From Ochromonas danica (taxonomy: Eukaryota > Sar > Chrysophyceae > Chromulinales > Chromulinaceae), in NCBI GenBank assembly GCA_015146655.1, contig VKHL01000030.1:170415-234414 (forward strand): 64,000 nucleotides of DNA. Reading direction: 5' to 3'. A model generated the notes under the pieces. It was not told the DNA's origin. It was given only the letters and a program-made list of their open reading frames with translations, and ran no database searches. Position 1 is the first letter of the stretch, and every line of letters begins with the position of its first letter. The position numbers were made by a program, and so were the translations under genes. Positions 44,778 through 55,474 of this stretch are shown in pieces.

Positions 44778-45005
44778 GGGAGAAGTTTTGTTTTCTTTTG
44801 TATTTATTCTACTTGCAAGTGTTACGATGATCAGAACGAAATCAAGATCACTCACTTTCACTTCAATATCTCTGCCAATACGATGAGTTATTCTTCTTCC
44901 ACAATCAGCAGGAGAAGATTTGATCAGTTCAGGTTTATTTTTATTTTCATTCCCTTTATTTTCTATTTTTATCATCTCATGAGGTAAAACTGGAGCTTCT
45001 GTCAT
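44772..45005 (-). CDS. possible small protein, unrecognised
   Basis: An ATG-initiated 77-codon frame (MTEAPVLPHEMIKIENKG) whose stop overlaps the end of the PHD-C2-PH gene by 6 bp. It is rich in Lys/Asn with CGRRITHRIGRDIEVKV near the middle and a hydrophobic stretch after it. It contains a plausible GTGAGT donor after EVKV, so it may be the first exon of something, but no second exon is obvious. No homology recognised; it could be chance. Confidence 0.25.
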   Translation of the reverse strand: MTEAPVLPHEMIKIENKGNENKNKPELIKSSPADCGRRITHRIGRDIEVKVSDLDFVLIIVTLASRINTKENKTSPS

Positions 45006-45201
45006 AATGAATGAGACAGTGGCTAAAGAAACACATATAGTTGATTGAGCCGAATGTTCGGTTTATGATAACTTAACAAGCATTTCATTTACACATTGTC
45101 GAACAATTCTCTTAAAGAAGACCAAGATCGCAGTTTACGAACAGAATCCCTACAAATTATAGACACCATAGTAATAATAGTCAATTAGACGAACACGACT
45201 G

Positions 45202-45930
45202 TCAGGCATTGAGATTCCATCTGCAGTTCCAGAGAGGTTCCTGAGGAGCAGAGCAAGAAGCCATCGTCTCATCCCATGAATTCATGCAACAATACCAAGC
45301 TCCACCTTGCTCAGCGAAATGCTTGTTCTTAAAGAACTTGGTCAATAAAACGTTGGAATCAATGTTCCGACTAATAGCACGCCACTTGCCACAAGAAGGA
45401 TTACTACAACGAATCCATTCCACTTCAGATTTCCTTTTCTTAACACGTGTATTGGTCGCCAGGCGATGCTCTGCGCGATCAGAACTACGAAGTCGCTTAA
45501 TCCAAACACGAAGAAATTGTCTTTGAGGAGCATGGACATCATCTTCTTTGTTATAATTCTCTTCAGGCGCCTCACAATTAGCTCTTGCAGGATCATAGAC
45601 ATTCAAATCACATGTCCAAATGTCTGGAAGAGTGTTGGGATCCACAGTGGACGGTAAAGAACGCCATTTATCACAATTATTACATTGTACCCAGACAGGT
45701 TCATTAGCAGGTTGTGCTTGGGATTGAGCAGCAGCGGAAGCTTTGGCGGCACTTTTCGTATTACGTCCACCAGAACTGGATGGTTGAACTGGCTTTGGTG
45801 GCGGCTCTTCTACCTCTTCCTCTTCATTCTCATCCGCGGCACTGTTATTCTCACCATCACCATTACCTTCTTCAGATTTTCTTTGGTGAATCTCTTTCAA
45901 CTGTCTCTTTCTCTTAGACAACTTGGGCAT
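45202..45930 (-). CDS. protein with two CW-type zinc fingers
   Basis: Intronless, 242 aa from the ATG of MPKLSKRKRQLKE; the frame stays open upstream but only from non-ATG codons. After a basic then acidic leader (NEEEEVEEPPPKP), the first CW domain runs from about residue 80 to 128: WVQCNNCDKWRSLP, then WTCDLN, then NCEAPEE, with four Cys and the paired Trp that form the aromatic cage. The second, residues ~174-236, has WIRCSNPSCGKW, then WYCCMN, then SCSAPQEPLW. It carries a two-residue longer first Cys spacing and a longer loop. CW domains read H3K4 methylation. The unusually small size, with nothing but two readers and a charged tail, suggests an adaptor subunit of a chromatin complex. 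Confidence 0.85.
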   Translation of the reverse strand: MPKLSKRKRQLKEIHQRKSEEGNGDGENNSAADENEEEEVEEPPPKPVQPSSSGGRNTKSAAKASAAAQSQAQPANEPVWVQCNNCDKWRSLPSTVDPNTLPDIWTCDLNVYDPARANCEAPEENYNKEDDVHAPQRQFLRVWIKRLRSSDRAEHRLATNTRVKKRKSEVEWIRCSNPSCGKWRAISRNIDSNVLLTKFFKNKHFAEQGGAWYCCMNSWDETMASCSAPQEPLWNCRWNLNA

Positions 45931-46436
45931 CTTGTTGAGTTTGGTCTTCTTATCTAAAAATTGAAATACTCTTTCAAAGAGATCAGATTTTAACAATTCT
46001 CTTTAATCAAAAAGAGCTAAATATTGATTCCAAGCAATGGAAAATATACTAAATGATCCAGTGTGAGCACAGGCTGGTATCAATACGAGCAGAGCAGAGC
46101 AGAGCAGACAAGCAAGTCCAAGTGTGGAAGGAAGATGACGAGATCATTCATCGCCAACAACAAGAGGAGAGCACAACGCACACGCACAGCACAGGCACAG
46201 CAACACCAACAGCACCAGAGCACCGCACACACCGGAACAACGCGCTGAAAACAGAGAGAGAGAGAGAGAGAGAGCAGGAGAGGTGTGTGCATACAGCAGA
46301 GCTGACGTTGCGGTTAGGGCTTTAACCCTTCCAGCAGCTCAGGAGGCCAAATACCCAGAAACTTGGAGCAAGTTCTTTCTTCTCTGTTTCGATGACGGTG
46401 TCATTGAAAATAGAAGAAAGTGATTACATCAACTGT
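45931..46436. other. spacer with short tandem repeats upstream of the lipase gene
   Basis: Holds a (GAGCA)n run at about 46087-46107, a CACAGCACAGGCACAG-type run around 46180-46220, and a (GA)n tract at 46252-46275. Both genes' 5' regions lie here. An open frame across it is repeat-derived and not believed. Confidence 0.65.
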
Positions 46437-49400
46437 ATGAGAATGACAACAAGTTGGAGAACTTGGACGATATGGTTTTACTTTCTCTTCACTATCTTAT
46501 TCATTATTCAATCAGAATGCTACTTCCTTTCTTCTAAACCTTCAACTCTTTCTTCTTCTACTATCTTCAAGTCCAACACACTTACAAGATCAACACTGAC
46601 ACAAAGACTAAGAAGAAGGATGAGGATGGCCATGACAAGGAGTCAGAGTGGGTCAGAGGAAGAAGTCAAGTTCTCTATTCCTAACACGATCTCTCTTGCA
46701 GGATATGCATTTGAAGCGTATAACAGTCCCGTGGTGGGGAAAGCTGCTGTAGGGGCTGATCAAACACACATCTTCTACACTTCTGTAGATTACCTCCGTA
46801 CTTCTTTCTCTGGTAGACTAATTGTGACTTTACATCGAGCCAAAGCATTCATTAATGAGGATCAAGTTGTTGTTGAGAAGATTCTGTCAGGAAATCAACC
46901 CGATTTATATGTACAAGGTATAGTCTATGAAGACTATTTCCCTCCTTCCTCCAACAGGTAAGTCTGTGACGTAAGATTTAGCCTCTCTTGCTATGGATCT
47001 AATAAGGTTTGCATGTGGTCTGATAAGGTCTAATCGTATTGTGGATTCTGCACGAAGTATGGTGGTGTATAATCGAGATGACGCTATGTGGGAGAATCAA
47101 CACTATTCCATCTATGTTCGTGATCCTAATCGTACTGTCTTGGAAGTAGCACTCTTTGATAAGAGCATTGTTTCTGAAGACGTCTTCTTGGGTAGTGCTA
47201 TCTTTACCTTAAAGGAGATCTTAGACAGTCAAGGTGAAGATGGTAATGGAAGTCTAATCGAGCCTTTAGATATTCCTTTATATCGTGATCGTGAGATGCG
47301 ATCGCCGCCGAATGAAAGTGTTAGAATGAACAGAAGAAAGCGAGAACGCACAGGTACAGTCAGAGCCAGCTTCACGTATCAACCATTTTCCACGGTATCT
47401 GATGAAGAAATTGAACAGATGATGTTGGCGACTGAGATCGACCAACCTAAACCACCCCAACAACAACAGCAACAACTGGCTGGTGCTAATGCCGGAGTAA
47501 CGATTGATGAAGATGTGGATATTGTGATGGACACAGATAGTGGCTTTGATTCCAGTTCCATGCTGAGAAATCTTCGTGATCAAGTTATGCAAACAATGAT
47601 GGACTTACCCGTGGATTATAAAGGCATTCCGAGGGACTTGCTTTCTGTTCTTCCGCGCGGTGCTTCGCCTGGACATGCTCACTGGCCAACTCTCTTGTTA
47701 TCTTATCTACGTCGTCACAGACAATTTCATCACGAGAGAAAGCCTGGAAATCTATTGTCCTCATTGCTATCTAGTCCACGACTAGTACAAATATGTCAGA
47801 TGGATAATAGAGAGACGGATACGCAACTATCAATCTGGTGTGATCGTCAAAATCGTGTTTTATTGTTATCGTTTCGAGGAACAGAGACTATTCGAATTAA
47901 GGATATTCTAGTAGATATGAAAGTCGTTCAAGCACCTTTCCGAGATGATCATCTTCTTCTTCGCCAAGCAATGGTCCATGCAGGTTTTCTGGAAGCATAT
48001 CGATCTGTACAAACCTCTTTACTACATGAGATAAGTGATATATTGGAAAGTAGTGATGATCCCAATGATGAGTGGGATATTTATATTACTGGTCATTCTC
48101 TTGGTGGAGCGTTAGCTACACTATGTGCTTTTGATTTAACTCGTCAGGCAGTGGGACTTTACAATGATTCAGCGATACTTTACAAGCAACGCTCTGCTCC
48201 ATTAGATGAGAAGAGCAGCAGCACTACAAGCGACGGATCAGAAGGTAATAATAATGGTGGAGCGTTAAGTAGGATGTATGACATACTACGTAAAGGGTTT
48301 GCCAAGGCTATTGCATCGAACAGTGCAACAATAGAGGAAGGAAATAATAATATCGTAGACCTGCACAACTATGATGCTGGGGGTAAAGTCTATCAATATG
48401 GTCATCGTCATTTACACTATGAATGTGCTTTATTAAGCTCAAAGAATGATCCAGCTATGCTCTTCACTGAATCAAGCGATGGATATGATCTTTTCCAAAC
48501 ACTTCGACGCTCTCATTTCTATGTGTATACCTATGGATCACCTCGTGTTGGGAATAGTCATTTCCAAGAATTGTATAATAAACTTGTTCCACATACCTTT
48601 CGTGTTGTAAATATGAAAGATGTTGTACCACGACTACCCAGAGAGATGTCTATCTACAAACATGTGGGACGCACTGTATTGTTAGAACAAGTCAACGAGA
48701 TGAAAGCGGACGAACCAGGAGGTCAACAGCAGCAGAATCAAACGAAAATGCTTCTGTTGGTTGAACGCGAAACATCTCCACTTTGTCCAATTGAAGACTT
48801 ACCTCTCTTCTTGAATGCTACGGGCAGCTTAGATTTTCAAGGAATATATGAAGGAATGATGGCTAACATTAATCCTGATTTATTACCTCGTAATATCTCC
48901 GATAATGTACAGCAAATGTATCAACAACTAACATCAGCTGCTGCACAGAATTCAAGACAAGCTTTAGAGACACTTTCTCAATCAATTCTCTCCAATGGAT
49001 TGAATGCATCAAATGCATTGAACAATATGACATTACGTTCAATACAAGACTCATTCTCATCCGTTTTGGATCAATCAGAAGAAACAATGATCTCTCTTGT
49101 TAATGGTAGTAGTCATCCATCAGAACTATCCAATCAGATCACACAGCAACTGTCTTCTCAATATCAATCTCTTGTACAAAATATGTCTAACTTCTATATT
49201 ACAAATATGAGTTTTGGTTTATTAGATCGCTTTTCTTCACAATATCAACGATTTGTTGCTAATATGAGTCAACTCTATGTGAGTGATTTAATGCCTCGTG
49301 AGATGGTAGAGAGACTACAAGACTTTTATTCCAAGGCAGTCAATACAACAAGTCAATTTTATCTGCGTGATCAAGTACCTACATGGGAAAAGCTTGGTAT

Positions 49401-49581
49401 TCGAAAGGCTTTTATTGATCGAGAAGTGGAGCTGTTAGCCACGATGTTGGACATGTCAGCACTTCTCCATCACCTCGAGCCTTCTTATTATTCTGCCTTA
49501 GCAGAACTTGTCTCTGCTAGTAATTCCACTCAAGCTGCTCAACTAGAAGCTGCAAGGAATAGTTCGCTACTCACTGAATAG
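46437..49581 (+). CDS. C2 domain-class 3 lipase with plastid-type presequence
   Basis: Two exons, 46437-46957 and 47028-49581 (1024 aa); an ATG at 46392 would add 15 residues. The start chosen gives MRMTTSWRTWTIWFYFLFT, a signal peptide ending SECYF. Tyr-Phe after the cut, then a Ser/Thr/Arg-rich stretch, resembles a plastid presequence. A C2-like domain follows (LIVTLHRAKAFI to VYNRDDAMWENQ) and spans the intron. The class 3 lipase domain includes LLSFRGTE, GHSLGGALATL (nucleophile Ser near residue 530), YGSPRVGN and DVVPRLP with the following KHVG His. A ~90-residue low-complexity insert sits after the nucleophile. The C-terminal 250 residues contain three degenerate ~40-residue repeats (QYQSLVQNMSNFYITN, QYQRFVANMSQLYVSD, FYSKAVNTTSQFYLRD). 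Likely hydrolyses plastid galactolipid or phospholipid. Confidence 0.85.
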
Positions 49582-49814
49582 ACAATCCCCAAACAACGTG
49601 ATCCTAACCCTATGCAGTGGAGCTTATCAACCAGTGATGACTGTTAGAACAATTGCCTACAGCCCAGAACAATTACTGTCCTTTCTCAATGGTTGCAAGT
49701 GCGAGCCATTGAAGAGTAGGTCTAGTTGCCTATTATTCTGGGAAGGATGTGTGAACAGCAGAAATCATAACATTGTTATCTTATTAAGCGACTTCATCAT
49801 CATCAACATCATCA

Positions 49815-51378
49815 TCACTCAAAATAAATGGCAAGAGAGAGGGAAACATCGCTAAGCATGGGATCAGTCACTGTGATGACCTCTCCGTGATGCAACAGAG
49901 AGGCCAAGGTTTTGGACAAGTTCGGTCGCAAGGCTTGCTCCAGTGAGGGCGGCCTTTGCATGTAGAGTGTCGTGCTTTCACCCACCAAGGAAGGCTTCTT
50001 GAGCTGCAAGGAAGGATCTTCTTGCATCTTTATGATTAGATCTTGTAGTGTGAGCTGTGAAGAAATTGTGAGAGGTTTAACAGTGGCTTGATCACTGCAG
50101 ACCAGACAATGTTCCTTGCGTTCATAGATGAAAGTGGGCGAGTACAAACCTTGAGCACCCATGTACATGAAGTAGTTGTTGATGGTCTGACTACAGAAGG
50201 TGAGCAATTTCAACGCTTCATTGACACAGACTGCAGCAACGACAGCGTTAGTCGAGGCAACAGCGGGGATAATGTTCTTGACCACCCCAAGGGTCTTGAA
50301 ATAAGTCACACCTTCAATACCAAAGCTCTTTGCTCTTTCTAAAGCTCGTTCATAGACCCATTGCATATCCTCAGCACTGTCTTTGTCCAACTTCTTTTGA
50401 GGGAAATGTCTCTCCCACTCCAAAAGATAGACATAGGCAATACAATGCTCTGGCAGACGAGGAGTCTCTGCGATAGTACACATGGGGAAGCTTTGTTGAG
50501 GTGGGAAAGACTCTAAAGTACATTCAAAACATGCAGTAATCTTGGGCAAGATGACACGACTTTGTCCCTTAAAGCCTTCAGTTCCACCATCAATAAGAGG
50601 GATGATAGTTGAGACATCAATCTCTCCATCTTCATCATATTGCACAAGATTCAAAATGACACTATTTAACCAACGACGAGCTTCAATGTTATCTAAGCCT
50701 GAGATGATGACATTGAAAGACTTATAGAAGGACTCGTCTTTGTCTTGGATACGACCAACATGGGCTGTAACTTGTACACCTGGTACACGACGACTAATAA
50801 ACTCAGCTGCTACTTCTGCTTTGGCTCGACCAACATCTTTCATACGGAAGAGGAATTGTCGATTAAGATTGCTGATATCGATTGTGTCCATATCTACAGT
50901 AGGTAGTAAATCAATCATATCATATCATATGAAAGAGAGAAGAGGTGAGTGAGGCACAAGGAGGGGTAGTGTGAGGAGAGACTTACCGATGACATCAATA
51001 TGAACAATTCCTGATAATGCCAGATCCTAATTATCCCACACAGAAGAGAGAAACACAACACAAACACATTAGAGAGAGAGAGTGAGGTAAGGTACTATAG
51101 GGAAGATGAACTTCGTCACTCAAGCATATCAACATGTCTGAAACAAGTGATAGAGAGAGAGAGAGAGAGAGAGAAAGTCTATGACAGGGTCTGACCTTGA
51201 GGATCTCACAACCCAATCCACCAGCACCCACAACAAGTACACGACTCTCTCCCCGCAACTTCTGCAATAGCTCAGGTCCAGGGGTATAGTAGCCATTAGG
51301 TAATTGACCACTTTCATTCCCAAAGTCAGAAGAGCGAGAAAGAAATTGGTTGAGACTTTTCCAGCGAAGATCATCCAT
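49815..51378 (-). CDS. UBA3: NEDD8-activating enzyme E1 catalytic subunit
   Basis: Three exons, complement: 51378-51196, 51026-50987 (only 40 nt), 50893-49815, giving 433 aa. Splicing restores the Rossmann start VLVVGAGGLGCEILKDLALS and the ATP/Mg loop DMDTIDISNLNRQFLFR. The catalytic Cys is in FPMCTIAETPRLPEHC. The adenylation core continues through IISGLDNIEARRWLN and IPLIDGGTEGFKGQ. CFEC and CLVC provide the zinc site, and ASTNAVVAA and the C-terminal ubiquitin-like fold follow. Length is slightly short of the ~440-460 usual. With APPBP1/NAE1 (not in this window) it adenylates NEDD8 and passes it to UBC12 for cullin activation. The first intron contains a (GA)n run, read as (CT)n ahead of its acceptor. 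Confidence 0.95.
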
Positions 51379-51789
51379 TTTGATTTAGACCAGATCACTA
51401 ACCACTGCCACTGTGTAAGTTACTTTTCTTTTGAGCCCCTCATCATGTAAGAGGCAATAAGACCAGAGTTCCAGATTTCCAGAGTTTGGAGCTGGGTTCC
51501 TGTTAAGTTGCCGCATATCATATGATAGGGATAGACATGGTGAATGATGGACATGGTGAACTATGCAGTAGTACGGAGTAGACTATTGGGCCAACTGTAG
51601 TATATGTCATAAATGTGATGTGCTAAAGTGGAAGAAAAACATGAACCTAAAATGGAGTGAGATTGAATGAGATCTTAAACTTTGCCTTGACCATCTAGTA
51701 ATACTGTGTATGATGATTGCAACTACTGACTGGACAGATTGTTAAGCGAATATGAATCACAGAACAAGCGCAAACAAGTGTTTCATCAT
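51379..51789. other. spacer between UBA3 and the ArsB/NhaD-type gene
   Basis: About 410 bp with the UBA3 promoter and the transporter's 3' UTR; a short palindromic CATATCATATGATAG lies near 51513. No gene seen. Confidence 0.55.
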
Positions 51790-54111
51790 CTACCACGCAC
51801 TTCCTGTGACATTGTCAAGCAGAACCACGGCAGAGAGAATACCTCCACTGACAAAACAGCACAGCAAAGTGACCCAGAAACAGACCCGATAATGTTTGAA
51901 AAAGTCTAACGCAATGGTTGCATCCATTCGATTCGCTTTCTCTGCCACGATGATGTTAGCTACATAGCAAACAGAGTGCTTCATTTAAAACCAAAGCATG
52001 CGACACTCAAGGTGAGTTGCATACTTACCTGCACTGCCTGTAATAGTGAGATTGCCGCCAATCGTTGAAATGAAAGCAATGACTGACCAAGCAAAGCGAC
52101 GATCACTATCATCCAAACTCTGAACATTAGGCTTGGCAAGTTGTACTACAGCAACATTCCCAAGAAGCTGAGAAGCGATTAGAACAAAAGCACTTATACT
52201 AATCACAGAGCCCACAGTACGAAATGGTTTCGTACCCACCATGCTCTTCCTGTTCACCATCATACATACATCATACTTGTTAACATCATACTGTACATGA
52301 AAGAGTAAGGCAAAAGTAGACATACCAGATATATCGCGGAATGCCAGTTGAGGCCATGGATTCAATAACAATAAAGGTGCCCAAGAAAATCAGCAGCAAT
52401 GAGTAGTCAATTGCTTTGAAAAGGTCATCAAAGAAGTCATTCAAGTTATCGATGCGATCTTCACGAGTATAGGGAAGATCTTCATTGTCATCCTTTCCAT
52501 CAAGTTGCCTGGTTGAAGAAGAGACACCGGTGGACGACGGCTTTTCAATTCGCTCATTCGCGTTCTGAGGTTCCAGGCCTGTCGGTAAATGATCTTCATG
52601 AATGGGTAAGGACAGGCTAGCATAACTGGATCGACTACTGTTCTTTCGACTGTGGCGGCTACTGCGCGATGCGCTCCTCAATCTCTCAGGTGCTGGAGCT
52701 GGAATAGGCAAAGCAGATGCAATATTTTGAAGTGAAGAAGGGCGTGGAAGAGCAGTTGCAGACTCTTCTTGCCACACAACTTCATTCTTCCAATAATTCC
52801 CCAGTACAATGGTCAGTACCATGAGGATAGCGATAACACAGATGAGTCCCGAGATTGGCATGATATCAATGAAGATCATCACAATCATGGCGAAGAAGAT
52901 GATCATGATAGCATATGGCAGAGGAGAAGAAACAAAGCGCACAGCACGATGTACCATACGCTCACGCGCACGAGCTCTTTGTCTTCGTGGGCTAAGTGGT
53001 GGACTCTTCACACTCTCTCCCGGTGATCCACCAAGAGAAGCACCACATCCACACTCAGCAAGAGAAAGAGGATTCAATATCGCTGAAGACTTGGATGAGC
53101 TATCAACTGTCAATACCGAAGGAGGAGGCAGTGGAGCTTCTTCTAAGGTGTTCTCCACTTGAGACAATGGCCCTGGCACAAAGCCAAGCAAAGTGCGCGA
53201 ATGTAACCAGCAGACCTCAATCCACTTGATTGCTGACAGACAACCAATCTACTTAGTCATCACAATATAAGAGATAAGATCATTATAGTACTTACTGATT
53301 AGCCAAGCCACTGTGGAGGGTGCCAACATGTAAATAAGAAACTTGTAGGATGGCATCACACCAATTGCGTCTGATGCTACAATCATATTTTGTGGATTGC
53401 CTGTATATGTTAATGCTGATCCAATGTTGGTGGAACATGCCAATGAAAGAAGGAAATATAAAGCATCCATCTTGCTTAACGGGAAATCTTCATCTTCCTC
53501 TGATGATGATTGTTGTTGTATTGGTTGTTGTTGTTGTGGATCAGACTGTCCCAAGTCTTCAAAGACTCTTAGAATAGGTTCAACGAAAAGCAAACAAACT
53601 CCATCATTGGTCAAGAAAGGACTCACGATAAAGGCAACAAAAGAAATCATCCAAAACCCACGAATTGGATTCTTCTTTAAGAGTTTTTGAAACCAGTCAA
53701 TCAAGCGTTTGGTTTCTTTGAGATGGACCACAATATGGTTGATCACCATAATGGAAGCTAGTAGGATCAAAACATCAAAATCGACAGCATGGAGAAGATC
53801 GATACGATGAGATGGGAAAAGAAATGTTGAGGTGATATAACAACACAAGGCACCCACAGCTGCCACTGTTCTACGATCTACACAGTCAGTCAGTCAGTCA
53901 GTCAGTCAGTCAAGCAAGCATGTTGTAATAAGAGAAGATGATTGTCCACCTGGACACTGTACTACAGTAAGTACTACTTACCAAGTGGGATGAGAAAATT
54001 ACAAGGAAAGAGGAAAGTGAAGGATACCAAGGAGAAGATAATGACAATGATGACTGTATAGGCAGGATGAACTTCTTCATCATGTTCACTGTCTGCTGCT
54101 GCTGATGACAT
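51790..54111 (-). CDS. ArsB/NhaD/P-protein-type ion transporter
   Basis: Five exons, complement: 54111-53982, 53877-53296, 53232-52326, 52249-52029, 51959-51790 (669 aa), every join in frame. About eleven hydrophobic helices. Diagnostic loops are SPFLTNDGVCLLFVEPIL, STNIGSALTYTGNPQNMIVA and, near the end, STIGGNLTITGSAANIIVAE. The last two are the paired re-entrant N-x-G motifs of the ArsB/NhaD (ion transporter) superfamily. The last junction, GSA|ANIIVAE, is exactly at the conserved motif, supporting the model. A polar, Ser/Arg-rich cytoplasmic loop of about 150 residues splits the two halves. It could export arsenite, or exchange Na+ or another anion for H+; substrate cannot be told from sequence. 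The exon 2-3 acceptor (tgtcag) was chosen to keep frame. Confidence 0.85.
53885..53911 (-). repeat. (CAGT)n tetranucleotide run in the transporter's first intron
   Basis: About seven tandem CAGT units just beyond the acceptor of the 104-nt intron 1. Probably polymorphic. Confidence 0.85.
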
Positions 54112-54615
54112 TTCCTTTCCTCACGTTAACTAGTCTATTGATACAGTTCTGCACAATACTAGGGCGAGTGAGTGAGTGAGTGAGTGACAGGCTCAGTATC
54201 GATGAATGACCTCCTGGATTATGACCTCCTTTGAGTCTCAGGGATCATAATTGTTAATTGAGGGGTCCTTTGACCTCATCCAATACACTTCATCTAGTAC
54301 AGGATTTGACATGATCACAATCACAATGACAGATTTGACTCCATCCTAATGAAGGTCATGTGAGATGCTGACTTAACTCACTCACTCAAGAGAGTCAGTG
54401 AATGAGTGATTTAATGACCATCATTCATCCTCTTTACGACCCTTTAAGATACAATCAAAACTGAAAACAGTGCCCAATGAAGATTGGTGGGTAATGATCT
54501 TATTAAGTTAACAGGAATGAAACTGTTGTTGTTAACTTAATAAGAATAATTGCTTTTGATTCAATTGGTGGAAATCAAAAGTGAGTTTGAATTCACTTTC
54601 AAGAGCTTTCCTCCC
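54112..54615. other. divergent spacer, transporter and TMEM216-like genes
   Basis: 504 bp containing a (GAGT)n run at about 54165-54187 and the repeated word GACCTCNT near 54208-54275. No ORF of note; it carries both promoters. Confidence 0.55.
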
Positions 54616-55372
54616 ATGTCATCTCAGCCTAATCTACAAGATCAAGTCAATCCAAATCATCATGCTACAACAGCTTCTGATCTATCAAGAGTGAAAGATC
54701 CTTCTTCCCTCTACAAGCCTATTTCCTCCTCGCTCTCCCTGCAGATGTTGGTCTACTTCAGCCAGCACTACACACCTCTCTTCTTCATTGTCAATATCTG
54801 TCTCTTTGCTTTTAAAGGTGAGTCAGCTAATTAGACTACTCAGACCTCTGATTCACCTCTCTCTGTCTCTGTCTCTGTCTCTCTTCCTATCACAGCTATT
54901 CGCTATTATTATCCTGGGCGATTTCTTGGCTGGGAACTCACCACTGTCTTTGTCTATTTGTTCATTGATGAGACACGATTACTTATGGGTATGCCACCCC
55001 TTTCCCCTCTCTACTCATCCTCTCCCTCACGATCCACATTTGATGTACATGTGGTGTGCATGTGTGTTGTTTGGTAGTGTCCAAGGGTAATAAAACAGGC
55101 AGCACAGAAGCATTTGGTTCAGCTATTCTTCTCTCACTCCCTATCATTGTGTTACATATCTACTATATCCTTTTACAGACCTATGTGTAAGTCAGTCATC
55201 GTTATCTCTCACTATTCTTGCAAAGTCATAATGTGCTTTGGATTGTTGGGTTACTTCTAGGCTGAGAGTTGATGTGGTGCTCAATGCGATCGCTTTGTTC
55301 TTCGTCGGATTGCAATTTTTGCTTTCTATAGCTTCTCTTGTAAATATTTCAGCGGCTGCCAATCGGGTGTGA
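54616..55372 (+). CDS. TMEM216-like ciliary transition-zone protein
   Basis: Four exons: 54616-54817, 54896-54988, 55078-55186, 55261-55372 (171 aa), with introns of 74-89 nt. After a 40-residue polar leader there are four membrane helices. They match the TMEM216/TMEM80/TMEM17 pattern: LQMLVYFSQHYTPLFFIVNI, then GRFLGWELTTVFVYLFIDET with RLLMVSKGNKTGS after it, then LLSLPIIVLHIYYILLQTYV, then LRVDVVLNAIALFFVGLQFL. The third-fourth helix junction YYILLQTYVLRVDVVLNAI is the strongest match I recall to TMEM216. In animals this protein belongs to the MKS/tectonic module that gates the cilium base. Its presence implies a flagellated stage. The convergent ADD-SET gene ends 102 bp away. Confidence 0.85.
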
Positions 55373-55474
55373 GTGAGTGGTTGATAACAGACAATGTAAT
55401 TAAGAAGTGGTTTGTTGACTTAGACTCGATCAGCAAGAGGAAACCATATAGAGCATCATACATACTGGAACACG

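Noticed and set aside
46053-46325. Gln/Arg/Thr-rich frame upstream of the lipase
   Set aside because: Made of GAGCA, CACAG and GA simple repeats, open in several frames.
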